Shown in pieces: positions 34,709-43,013 of a stretch of DNA of 64,000 nt. The stretch comes from Aquihabitans sp. G128 (lineage in GTDB: Bacteria > Actinomycetota > Acidimicrobiia > Acidimicrobiales > Iamiaceae), in NCBI RefSeq assembly GCF_019048865.1, contig NZ_CP077604.1:1612001-1676000 (forward strand). The letters run 5' to 3'. A model generated the notes under the pieces. It ran no database searches and was not told where the DNA came from. It saw nothing but the letters and a program-made list of their open reading frames with translations. A program made the position numbers and the translations under genes. Within the stretch, counting starts at the first letter, position 1. Each line of letters starts with the position of its first letter.

Positions 34709-34728
34709 GCTTGACCGGCCGGTCAAGC
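34709..34728. promoter_or_regulatory. 20-bp palindromic operator (copy 2 of TTGACC-N4-GGTCAA)
   Basis: GCTTGACCGGCCGGTCAAGC is a perfect 20-bp palindrome between the divergent acyl-CoA synthetase and PaaX-type genes. It covers the -35 region of the synthetase promoter. Its half-site TTGACC recurs before the alpha/beta hydrolase and the MoxR operon. Dimeric repressors of the TetR kind often use such sites; the adjacent PaaX-type regulator is another candidate. Confidence 0.7.
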
Positions 34729-34765
34729 GGAGGGCCGCTTGACCCGGCGGGGGCGGTCGGTGACG

Positions 34766-35647
34766 ATGACGGTCGTGCGCGTCACGGCCGTCGAGGTTCC
34801 GACCAGGGTCCTGGTGTTCGGGATGGCCCGACCCGACGGCACCATCGACGCCGGCGAGCTCTACGACGTCGCTGCCGCGTGCGGCCAGTCCGACGAGCAG
34901 GTCCGCTCGTGCCTCCGCCGACTGCTGAGCGAGGGCCTGCTCGAGCGCGACGGCAGCGGCCGCTCAGCCACGTTCCACACCACGCCGGCCGGCGACGTGC
35001 TCCGGCTCGGCTCCCTGCGCCGCCACGAGCTCGCCTACCGCCAGGACCGCACCGGCCAGGGCTGGGACGGCCGGTGGCACCTGGCGGCCTTCGCCATCCC
35101 CGAGCACAAGCGGGCGGCGCGAGACCGCTTGCGCGACCGGTTGCTCGACGCCGGCGGCGCCGTCATCAACAACGGGCTCTACGTGTCGCCGCGCCCGTGG
35201 GAGGACGAGGTGCGCGAGATCGCCGAGCACCTCGACGTGCTCGATCGGCTGAGCCTGGCCGGCACCGACGACCTGGAGGTGGGCGGGACCCGGGACGCCC
35301 GCGCGCTGGCCCGTGCCCTCTGGCCCGTCGACGAGCTGGCCGGCAGCTACACCCGCTTCGTGGCCGACCACCAGCGCATCGTCCCGGTCCTCGAGCGGCT
35401 GCGCGAGCGCCACGACCGGATCTCCGACGCCGACTTCCTGCCTGGCGCCCTGCGCATGGTCATCGCCTTCCAGGAGGTGTTCCTGCGCGACCCCCTGCTG
35501 CCTCCGGAGCTGCTCCCCCGCCCGTGGCCCGGCCGCGCCGCCCGAGACCTGCTCGTCACCAGCCGCCGCCTCGCCCTCCGCCTGCGCGAGGAGCACGAGC
35601 GGCCCGCCCTGTTCGCCGCCTTCGACGAGTTCGTCGCCCGCTCCTGA
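34766..35647 (+). CDS. PaaX-family transcriptional regulator
   Basis: A 293-residue regulator of the PaaX family, whose founder represses phenylacetate catabolism and responds to phenylacetyl-CoA. An N-terminal winged helix (TIDAGELYDVAAACGQSDEQ to RRLLSEGLLERDGSGRSATF) is followed by the central WDGRWHLAAFAIPEHKRAAR and a helical C-terminal domain (FLPGALRMVIAFQEVFLRDP). It is divergent from the acyl-CoA synthetase gene, so an acyl-CoA effector is plausible. The ATG is chosen over a TTG nine codons upstream. A GTG three codons in is also possible. Confidence 0.87.
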   Translation: MTVVRVTAVEVPTRVLVFGMARPDGTIDAGELYDVAAACGQSDEQVRSCLRRLLSEGLLERDGSGRSATFHTTPAGDVLRLGSLRRHELAYRQDRTGQGWDGRWHLAAFAIPEHKRAARDRLRDRLLDAGGAVINNGLYVSPRPWEDEVREIAEHLDVLDRLSLAGTDDLEVGGTRDARALARALWPVDELAGSYTRFVADHQRIVPVLERLRERHDRISDADFLPGALRMVIAFQEVFLRDPLLPPELLPRPWPGRAARDLLVTSRRLALRLREEHERPALFAAFDEFVARS

Positions 35648-35684
35648 CGGGCAGGGATCACCCGGTCGGGGTAGACCCGACGGC

Positions 35685-37538
35685 GTGACGAACCGGATCG
35701 AGGACTACGCCCTGCTGTCGGACACCCAGTCGGCGGCGCTGGTGGGGCGGGACGGCTCGATCGACTGGCTGACGTTCCCCCGCTTCGACTCGGCCGCCTG
35801 CTTCACCGCGCTGCTGGGCACGCCGGACCACGGGCGCTGGCTGCTGGCGCCGGTCGGCGAGGTCACCGCCGTGCGGCGGCGGTACCGGCCCGGCACCCTG
35901 GTGCTCGAGACCCGGTTCACCACTGCCGACGGCGAGGTCGAGCTGGTCGACTGCATGCCCATCCGGGGCGACGATCGCCTCGACGTCGTGCGCCTGGTGC
36001 GAGGGATCCGGGGCACGGTCCCCATGCGCATGCACCTCACGGTGCGCATGGACTACGGCTCGATCGTGCCCTGGGTGCGGCGGGTCGACGGCGGCCTGCG
36101 CATGGTGGCCGGGCCCGATGCCCTGGCCTTCCGCACCACCGTGGAGCACCGCCCCGACGACTGGTCCACCGTCGCCGAGTTCACCGTGGCCGAGGGCGAC
36201 GAGGTGCCCTTCGACCTCGCCTGGCGCCCCTCGCACCTCGAACCGCCCGAGCCGATCTCGGTGGCCGACTCGATCGAGCGCACCACGCGCTGGTGGAGCG
36301 ACTGGAGCGGCCGCTGCGAGCAGTTCGCCCCCTACGACGACGTCATCCGCAGCTCGATCACAGTGCTGAAGGGCCTCACCTACGAGCCCACCGGCGGCAT
36401 CGTGGCGGCGCCGACGACCTCCCTGCCCGAGAGCATCGGCGGCCCGCGCAACTGGGACTACCGCTACTGCTGGCTGCGCGACGCCACGTTCACCCTGACC
36501 TCGCTGCTCGACGCCGGCTACACCGAGGAGGCGGCCGCCTGGCGGGACTGGCTCCTCCGGGCCGTGGCCGGACGGCCCGAGGACGTGCAGATCATGTACG
36601 GCCCGGCCGGTGAGCACCGCCTCACCGAGCTGGAGCTGGACTGGCTGCCCGGCTTCGAGGGCTCCTCGCCCGTGCGGGTGGGCAACGGCGCCCACGACCA
36701 GTTCCAGCTGGACGTGTTCGGCGAGGTCATGGATGCCTTCTACGAGGGCCACCTGGTGGTGGCCGACGACCAGCCGAACGTGTGGAAGGTCGGCCGGGCG
36801 CTGGTCGAGGTGGTCGAGAAGCGGTGGGAGGAGCCCGACGACGGCATCTGGGAGGTGCGCGGCGGTCGCCGGCACTTCACCCACTCCAAGGTCATGGCGT
36901 GGGTGGCCATCGATCGCGCCATCCGCATCGCCGAGGGCCGCGGCACCGACGCCCCGGTCGACCGGTGGACGGACCTGCGCGAGCGCATCCACGCCGAGGT
37001 GCTGGCCAAGGGGGTCGACGACCGCGGGGTGTTCGTGCAGGAGTTCGGCGGCACGGCCCTCGACGCCAGCCTGCTCATGGTGCCCCTGGTGGGCTTCCTG
37101 CCGCCCGACGACCCGCGGGTGGTGGCCACCGTCGCCGCCATCCAGGACGAGCTGACCCACGACGGCTTCGTGCACCGCTACGACGCCGCCAAGACCGACG
37201 ACGGCGTCGGCGGCCAGGAGGGCACGTTCCTGATGTGCACGCTCTGGCTGGCCGACGTGTTCATCCTGCAGGGCCGCATCGACGAGGCCCGAGAGATCTT
37301 CGAGCGGGTCGTGGCCCTGCGCAACGACGTCGGCCTGCTGGCGGAGATGTGGGACCCCACCGAGCAGCGGATGCTCGGCAACTTCCCCCAGGCCTTCTCC
37401 CACACCGCCCTCGTCGCCACCGGCATCGCCCTCTCCCGCCACGATCGCGGCGTCGAGGGGCGGGGAAGCGGCGAGGAGGCCGACGCCGGCCCGCCGACCG
37501 GGCGCAGCGCCCGACGGGCCCTCTGGCACCGCGGCTGA
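35685..37538 (+). CDS. glycoside hydrolase family 15 (glucoamylase/trehalase-like)
   Basis: A 617-residue GH15 protein. The N-terminal beta-sandwich begins RIEDYALLSDTQSAALVGRD; the (alpha/alpha)6 barrel holds GGPRNWDYRYCWLRDATFTL near residue 247, ELELDWLPGFEGSSPVRVGN and a C-terminal GTFLMCTLWLADVFILQGR. The family removes glucose from alpha-glucans or splits trehalose; many actinobacterial members with this layout are trehalases. No signal peptide, so it acts on an internal substrate. GTG start 37 nt after the PaaX-type gene. Last residues are Gly/Arg-rich. Confidence 0.92.
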   Translation: MTNRIEDYALLSDTQSAALVGRDGSIDWLTFPRFDSAACFTALLGTPDHGRWLLAPVGEVTAVRRRYRPGTLVLETRFTTADGEVELVDCMPIRGDDRLDVVRLVRGIRGTVPMRMHLTVRMDYGSIVPWVRRVDGGLRMVAGPDALAFRTTVEHRPDDWSTVAEFTVAEGDEVPFDLAWRPSHLEPPEPISVADSIERTTRWWSDWSGRCEQFAPYDDVIRSSITVLKGLTYEPTGGIVAAPTTSLPESIGGPRNWDYRYCWLRDATFTLTSLLDAGYTEEAAAWRDWLLRAVAGRPEDVQIMYGPAGEHRLTELELDWLPGFEGSSPVRVGNGAHDQFQLDVFGEVMDAFYEGHLVVADDQPNVWKVGRALVEVVEKRWEEPDDGIWEVRGGRRHFTHSKVMAWVAIDRAIRIAEGRGTDAPVDRWTDLRERIHAEVLAKGVDDRGVFVQEFGGTALDASLLMVPLVGFLPPDDPRVVATVAAIQDELTHDGFVHRYDAAKTDDGVGGQEGTFLMCTLWLADVFILQGRIDEAREIFERVVALRNDVGLLAEMWDPTEQRMLGNFPQAFSHTALVATGIALSRHDRGVEGRGSGEEADAGPPTGRSARRALWHRG

Positions 37539-37562
37539 CCGAGCCGCCCCTCCCCGTCGGGA

Positions 37563-38658
37563 TCAGACCGGGAACCGGCGACGGATCCAGTCGGCGAAGA
37601 GCGGGTCCACCACCACCAGGCGGTCGTCGGGGCGGCGGGCGAGGTAGCCGCTGCCGAGCAGCGCCTGCACCCCGGCGCGCCGTGCCCGCCGAGAGCGACA
37701 GCGCGCCGGCCGCCGTGCCGTAGACGCTCCCGCCCGAGGCGACGGCTCGCAGCACCTTCTGGTGGCCGGCCGGCATGAGCTCGAGCAGGCGCTCGGAGCC
37801 GCTGTCGACCGCCGCCCGCGTGGCGGCCAGGGCTGCCTGCCAGTCGTCGTCGGTGGCGGCGTCCCCGGGCGCCACCCGCTGCCACACCGCGTCGGCCATC
37901 TGCATGGCCCGCTGCGGGTGCCCGTCGGCCATGGCGACGATCGGACCGATGACCGGCCCCGGCGAGCGGCCGGTCCGCGTGAAGCCGTCGGCCAGGTTGT
38001 CGGCAACCTCGGCGTCGGTGAGCGGCCCGATCTCGATGAGGTCGGCCTGGGAGAAGAACGGCTGGGCCTGGTCGGTGAAGAGCATCCGCATGGTGGAGGG
38101 CTGGGACCCGGCGAACACGATCCCCAGCTCGCGGTAGTGGTGCTGGAGCTCGGTGCGCAGGACCCCGGCCGCCCGGTCGACGCCGGCGATGCCGGAGAAC
38201 TCGTCCAGGACCAGGACCAGCGGGCGCTTCTGTGCGGTGCGCACCAGCAGCTGCAGCAGGGATCGGAGGACGAGCACCGGGTCGGGCCGATCTCGGGGCC
38301 CCTTCGAGAGCTGGACGCCGAGCGCGCCGAGCGAGAGCGACACGGACGCGGCGGCGAGGTCGAGCGCCTCGCGCAACGGTCCGCGGGTGGCGGCCAGGCC
38401 CCGGTCGAAGGCGCCCGCGAGATCGGCCATGGAGCTCAGCTCGTAGAGGTCGACCCACACGGTCTCGGGGCCGACCTCGGCCAGGTCGGCCGACACCTGC
38501 CGCAGCACGCTGGTCTTGCCGTAGCGCCGCGGCCCGAGCAGGGCGGTCAGCCGGTGCTCCGTCAGCCGCTGTGCCAGGTCCTGGCGCAGCGCCTGCCGCC
38601 CGGACACCTCGCCCGGGGCCAGCGGGCCTTGGAAGGGAAAAGGGCTCTGTTCAGCCAT
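37563..38658 (-). CDS. STAND-like ATPase with winged-helix C-terminus (one-base frameshift)
   Basis: A 364-residue ATPase of the archaeal-type (PF01637-like) group after removing one extra base in the C4 run at 37670-37673. It has P-loop LLGPRRYGKTSVLR near residue 40, Walker B LVLVLDEFSG, and GIVFAGSQPSTMRMLF as sensor region. The C-terminal part SLSAGTARR then VQALLGSGYLARRPDDRLVV in the shifted frame looks like a winged helix. Such ATPases are often regulatory or linked to genome conflict; the role here is unknown. The ATG lies 6 nt after a TACCTT hexamer, so the transcript is likely leaderless. Confidence 0.82.
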
Positions 38659-38664
38659 AGCGAA

Positions 38665-38670
38665 AAGGTA
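38665..38670 (-). promoter_or_regulatory. -10 element, leaderless promoter of the ATPase gene
   Basis: TACCTT on the minus strand ends 6 nt before the ATG, within a local AT-rich patch that is unusual for this DNA. Confidence 0.5.
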
Positions 38671-38711
38671 TCACTGAACGATGTGCTTTCTCGCCGCCGA
38701 GCGGCCGTCGC

Positions 38712-39800
38712 TCAGCTCCTCGCCGGCGGCGGCGGCAAGCGCCGGCCCGCGGGCGGGGACGGCAGCGGTCCGACGGGCTCCGCCCACCGGACCACCCGAC
38801 CCGGCCCGAGCACGGGAGCCAGCTCCCACAGCCCCACGCGCCGACCCGACCGGCGGTCCTGGCGCGCCAGCAGAGCAACCGCGGCGAGTGACCCGGCCAC
38901 GGCGATCGCCACGCCACCGATGGACGGCCACGACCCCATGGGCGCGAGGGTGGCCGAACGGGCGACCAGGAGACCAGCGGCGCCGATCACGACCACGAGC
39001 TGGCCGAGACGGGGCCGGCGAGGCTCCTCGCCGGGTTGAGGCAGCTCGTCGACGTCGAGGCGCCGCAGCCGGCGTCGGAGCAGGCCGAGGGCCACCGCAG
39101 CGAGGAAGGCGGCACCCGAGGTGCTGGCGACCGCCGTCACGGCGCTGGCGGCTGCTGGCCCTTCACGCACCTCGAAGACCGCAGCGACCCCCGCCGCGGC
39201 CAGCGTGGCCGCCAGCCACCAGGTCCCCAGCGTCGAGAGGTGGGCGTTGGCGCACCGCGGCCAGCCCCGGGACACCGTCCACCCCGATGGCGGCAGCGGC
39301 CGCCCCTCGCCATCGAGGCCGTTGCGCGACAGCACGGCCAACCGCCACTGGTCCGCAGTGCGCCCGACCAGGTTGTTCATGGCGATCAAGACCAGGGCGA
39401 ACGGGACGTTCACCAGGTCGCCGACGCCCCGCAAGGCGGCGGCGAGCGCGGCCACGAGGACTCCGGCTGCCACCGACCGGTGGATGGCGAGGACGACGGC
39501 GTGGCGGCGCTGCAGCACCAGGTGGGACGCCCACCGCTGCCACCGCAGGGGCACGGTGCCGAACCGACCCCGAGGCGACGCGAGCAGCACGGTGAGCCAC
39601 ACCCAGAGCGGCGGCGTGCCGATGCGGCGGGCGTGGAGGCCGGCTCGGGCGAGGTCGAGGCGGGACCGGACCGGGAGCCGAGCAGCGTGCCCGGGCAGGA
39701 GATCGAGCACCAGCGCGACGGCCTCCTCGCCCCTCGTCGCGCGCAGCCAGGCCGGGAAGAGGAACAGGATGCGGCGGGCCGACCGCTCCGCCCGGCTCAC
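38712..39800 (-). CDS. hypothetical membrane protein in operon with PadR regulator
   Basis: A 362-residue protein with a basic cytoplasmic N-terminus (VSRAERSARRILFLFPAWLR) and about eight predicted transmembrane helices, ending in a Pro/Arg-rich tail. The family is not recognised, but membrane proteins of this type often follow PadR genes in actinobacteria. Its GTG start overlaps the PadR stop codon as GTGA, so expression is coupled. It may be the target of PadR control, for example as an envelope protein or transporter subunit. Confidence 0.75.
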   Translation of the reverse strand: MSRAERSARRILFLFPAWLRATRGEEAVALVLDLLPGHAARLPVRSRLDLARAGLHARRIGTPPLWVWLTVLLASPRGRFGTVPLRWQRWASHLVLQRRHAVVLAIHRSVAAGVLVAALAAALRGVGDLVNVPFALVLIAMNNLVGRTADQWRLAVLSRNGLDGEGRPLPPSGWTVSRGWPRCANAHLSTLGTWWLAATLAAAGVAAVFEVREGPAAASAVTAVASTSGAAFLAAVALGLLRRRLRRLDVDELPQPGEEPRRPRLGQLVVVIGAAGLLVARSATLAPMGSWPSIGGVAIAVAGSLAAVALLARQDRRSGRRVGLWELAPVLGPGRVVRWAEPVGPLPSPPAGRRLPPPPARS

Positions 39801-40114
39801 GCCAGGCCTCCTGCGAGACCGAGGTGGGTGGCTGCGGCGCGGGCGACGGCGAGGCGCTGCTGGGTCTCGAGCCGCACGGTGGAGCCGCCGTGCTCGGTGA
39901 GGGCGTAGTAGCGGCGGAGCCGGCCCTCGACGGTCTCGCTGCGCGTGGCCGCCACCAGCCCCTCGTCGACCAGCCGGTCCAGGGCGCCGTACAAGGTGCC
40001 GGCGCCGAGCTTCACGCGGCCGTCGGAGAGGTCGAGCACGTCCTGGGTGATGCCGTAGCCGTGGCGCTCGCCGGCACCGAGCGCCACGAGGATCAGGTAC
40101 GTGGGTTCCCGCAT
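39797..40114 (-). CDS. PadR-family transcriptional regulator
   Basis: A 105-residue PadR protein. The winged helix spans MREPTYLILVALGAGERHGY, GITQDVLDLSDGRVKLGAGT and LYGALDRLVDEGLVAATRSE, followed by RLRRYYALTEHG and a short dimerisation helix. The ATG is chosen because MREPTYLILVAL is the typical PadR start; upstream in-frame sequence runs through an operator-like inverted repeat. Autoregulation through that repeat is likely. Confidence 0.93.
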   Translation of the reverse strand: MREPTYLILVALGAGERHGYGITQDVLDLSDGRVKLGAGTLYGALDRLVDEGLVAATRSETVEGRLRRYYALTEHGGSTVRLETQQRLAVARAAATHLGLAGGLA

Positions 40115-40132
40115 CGTCGCCACGTGCGCATC

Positions 40133-40153
40133 ATGCATCGGCATCCGATGCAT
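40133..40153 (-). promoter_or_regulatory. inverted repeat, likely PadR operator
   Basis: ATGCATCGG-CAT-CCGATGCAT has perfect 9-bp arms and a 3-nt centre, 18 nt upstream of the PadR ATG. PadR boxes commonly contain ATG/CAT-type dyads near their own promoter. Confidence 0.65.
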
Positions 40154-40196
40154 CGTCAAGCGGCTGCAGAGGACCTGCCGCCGAGGACCTGCGGCC

Positions 40197-41721
40197 CTAG
40201 GCCAGCTTCTCGACGAACTTCTCGAGCTGGCGGAGGTTGCGGCACTCGTAGGCACCGCTCGTGTAGGCCGCGTAGTCGCCGACGATCGAGTCGCCGGTGT
40301 CCCAGTACGACTTGGGCTCGGGGTTGAGCCAGTAGACGTGGCGGGCCTTCTTCTGCATCTCCTTGATCACCCAGCTCTGCGACGCGTGGTAGTTGTTCCG
40401 CGCGTCGCCCAGGATGATCACGGTGGTCTTGGGCCCGATGTCCTTGCCCCACTTGTTGTGGAACACCTCGAAGGCGTGGCCGTAGTCGGAGTGGCCGTCC
40501 ACCCAGACCACGTCGGCCTCGGTGTTGACCCGGTGCACGGCCTCGGTGACGTCCTCGACGCCCTCGAAGTACGAGGTCACCTCGTCGATGCCGTCGATGA
40601 ACACGAACGAGCGGACCTTCGAGAACTGGCCGCTGATGGCGTAGACGAGCATCAGGGTGAAGCGGGCGAACGCGGCCACCGAGCCGGAGATGTCGGCGAT
40701 CACGAAGATCTCGGGCTTGTGGGGCCGCGGGTGGCGGAACTTGGGCTCGGCGGGCACGCCGCCGTAGCTCAGCGAGGCCCGGACGGTGCGGCGGAAGTCG
40801 AGGGGGCCACGCCGGTTGTGGCGGCGCTTGCGGGCCAGGCGCACGGCCAGGCGACGGGTGAGCGGGATCAGCGCCTTGCGCAGCCCCACCATCTCCTCGC
40901 GGCTGGCGTGCATGAAGTCGACGTCCTCGGGGAGCGGCTTGCGCAGCGTCTTGGCCATGGCCTCGATGCCCCGGTCGGCCACCAGCCGCCGACGGATCTC
41001 CGCCTCGATCTCCTTCTTCAGGGCGTCGATGCGGTGCTCGTACTCGTCCTGCTCGAGGCGCTCCTCCAGCTTGGAGAGCTCCTGGCCGTCCTGGGACGCC
41101 TGGTCCCGGCGCTGCTCCATCATCTTCTCGAGCAGGCCCTCGAGGTCGAGGTTCCGAAGCGTCCGGTAGAGGTAGTAGGTGCCGCCGACGGGCCGGCCGG
41201 GCTCCATGCCGGCGAAGCGCTTCACGGCCTGGCGGGCGATGGCCCGCATGAGGCTCTCGTCACCCTTCATCATCGCCTGGTAGAGCAGCTGCTGGAGCTC
41301 CTCGGGCGTGAGGGCGTCGCCGCCGCCCTGGCCGCTCTGGCCGCTGCCCTGGTCGCCCTGGCCGTCGCGCTCGTCGTCGTCGAGCAGGTCGGCGAGGTCC
41401 TGCTCCAGGCTGTCGTCGTCGAGCCCGTACTTCGAGCCGCGCAGCGAGAAGTAGACCTCGAACACCGTCTCGAACGAGCGCCAGTGCGCTTGGTTCTTCA
41501 CGAGCGTGGCGGCCAGCGCGTACTTGAACGCCTCACGGTCCTCGAAGCGGGATGTGCCGCAGGGCGGCCATGGCGTCGAGGTTCTCGGTGAGGCTGACCG
41601 GGAGGCCGGCCTCGCGCAGCTCCCCGATGAACCCGTTGAGCAGCTCGAGCAGCGGCTCGCCGGCGATGCCGGGCGCGCCGCCGTCGCCGTTGGGGGCCAG
41701 CGGGTCGGCGGTGTCGGTCAC
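40197..41721 (-). CDS. CoxE-like VWA domain protein (one-base frameshift)
   Basis: About 507 residues after removing one extra base at 41545-41546. The N-terminal MTDTADPLAPNGDGG to MAALRHIPL continues in the shifted frame as EDREAFKYALAATLVKNQAH. A central charged region contains a Ser/Gly/Gln stretch (GQGDQGSGQSGQGGG). The C-terminal VWA domain has the MIDAS motif FVIADISGS and TTVIILGDARNNYH. VWA proteins of this class work with a MoxR ATPase, encoded 13 nt upstream, in assembly or metal loading of enzyme complexes. The client is not evident. Confidence 0.87.
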
Positions 41722-41734
41722 GAGAGGACCAGGC

Positions 41735-42637
41735 TCACTTGGGGCCGGGGGCGAAGGCCTTCATGCCCTGCTTGTCGGCCGCGAACTCGCGCACCGCCTT
41801 GGCGATGTCGGTCTGGTACTTCAGCAGGATGTTGGCGGTGCTCGAAGCCGTCTCGGCGTCGATCTGCTCCACGCCGAGCAGCATGAGCGTGTTGGCCCAG
41901 TCGAGCGTCTCAGACACCGAGGGCGACTTCTTCAGCTCGAGCTGTCGCAGGGACCGCACGATGCGGGCGACCTGGTCGGCCAGGTTCTCGGTGATGTCGG
42001 GGACCTTGGTGAGGACGATCTCCTTCTCGCGCTCCATGTCGGGGTAGTCGATGTGGAGGAAGAGGCACCGGCGCTTGAGCGCCTCGGAGAGCTCACGGGT
42101 GTTGTTCGAGGTGAGGAACACCATCGGGATCTGCTTGGCCTCGATGGTGCCGAGCTCGGGGATGGAGACCTGGTAGTCGGAGAGGATCTCCAGCAGCAGG
42201 GCCTCGGTCTCGACCTCGACGCGGTCGACCTCGTCGATGAGCAGCACCACCGGCTCGGTGGCCCGGATGGCCTCCAGGAGCGGGCGCTCGAGCAGGAACT
42301 CGTCGGAGAAGAGGTCCTCTTCGACCTCGTTCCAGCCCTCGTCGCCGCGCTGGGCCTGGATGCGCAGGAGCTGCTTCTTGTAGTTCCACTCGTAGAGCGC
42401 CTTGGCCTCGTCGAGGCCTTCGTAGCACTGGAGGCGGATGAGGCGAGCACCGATCAGCTCGGCCACCGACTTGGCCAGCTGGGTCTTGCCGGTGCCGGCC
42501 GGGCCCTCGACCAGGATCGGCTTCTGGAGCCGGTCGGCGAGGTACACGATCCCGGCGATGCCCTCGTCGGAGAGGTAGTCCACCTTGCGGAGGCCATCGC
42601 GGACCTCGGAGACGGACTCGAAGCGGTGGTCGGTCAT
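41735..42637 (-). CDS. MoxR-type AAA+ ATPase
   Basis: A 300-residue AAA+ chaperone-like ATPase. It has Walker A EGPAGTGKTQLAKSV (near residue 38), Walker B VVLLIDEVDRV, sensor 1 MVFLTSNNTRELSEALKRRC with the arginine finger, and a C-terminal lid domain. Sequence and pairing with a CoxE-like VWA protein fit the MoxR/CoxD group that remodels or activates protein complexes. The -10 TATCCT is 6 nt before the ATG (leaderless), and an operator-like repeat covers the -35. Confidence 0.93.
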   Translation of the reverse strand: MTDHRFESVSEVRDGLRKVDYLSDEGIAGIVYLADRLQKPILVEGPAGTGKTQLAKSVAELIGARLIRLQCYEGLDEAKALYEWNYKKQLLRIQAQRGDEGWNEVEEDLFSDEFLLERPLLEAIRATEPVVLLIDEVDRVEVETEALLLEILSDYQVSIPELGTIEAKQIPMVFLTSNNTRELSEALKRRCLFLHIDYPDMEREKEIVLTKVPDITENLADQVARIVRSLRQLELKKSPSVSETLDWANTLMLLGVEQIDAETASSTANILLKYQTDIAKAVREFAADKQGMKAFAPGPK

Positions 42638-42643
42638 CCGCGC

Positions 42644-42649
42644 AGGATA
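42644..42649 (-). promoter_or_regulatory. -10 element, leaderless promoter of the MoxR/VWA operon
   Basis: TATCCT on the minus strand ends 6 nt before the MoxR ATG. TTGACC lies 19 bp upstream as a -35 within the operator-like repeat. Confidence 0.6.
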
Positions 42650-42658
42650 ACGCTCATC

Positions 42659-42674
42659 TTGACCAGCCGGTCAA
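42659..42674 (-). promoter_or_regulatory. operator-like inverted repeat TTGACC-N4-GGTCAA (copy 3)
   Basis: TTGACCAGCCGGTCAA has 6-bp arms identical to the copies at 14273 and 34711 and includes the predicted -35 of the MoxR/VWA promoter. Confidence 0.6.
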
Positions 42675-43013
42675 TCAGTTCCACGGTCGGGCCGCAGACG
42701 ACCGGTGAGCAGGCGGCGACCTACGTCGGCCGCGACGTAGGCGTCGTGGACCACGGCGCGCGGACCGACCGATGCGCCGGCTGCGGCAGGGGCGGACGAT
42801 GGCCCCATGGCCCACCACCACCGCTCCCCCATCGGCCGCTGGCTCGCCCACGGACCAGCGCCCCTCGCTCCCTTCGACCTCGCCCTCCGGACCGGGCGCC
42901 ACGTGGTCGCGCCCGGCGGTCCAGGCCGTCCCACCCGCGGTCGACGGGCGCAAGGGCACTCGATCGGTTGACGCGGGGGTCTGGCCCCCGGGACGAGCGG
43001 GCAGGCAGCGAGC
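42675..43013 (+). other. intergenic region without an identifiable gene
   Basis: 339 nt between the MoxR promoter and the DoxX gene. Open frames here are Arg/Pro/Ala-rich, lack ribosome-binding sites and resemble no protein I know. A TTGACG at 42968-42973 could be part of the DoxX promoter. Otherwise I see nothing. Confidence 0.4.

Noticed and set aside
31576-35688. A plus-strand open frame of more than 1300 codons over several genes, and a similar one of about 940 codons at 12989-15820
   Set aside because: They are Arg/Gly/Val-rich shadows antisense to or out of frame with well-supported genes and have no protein-like domains; such frames are expected at this GC content.
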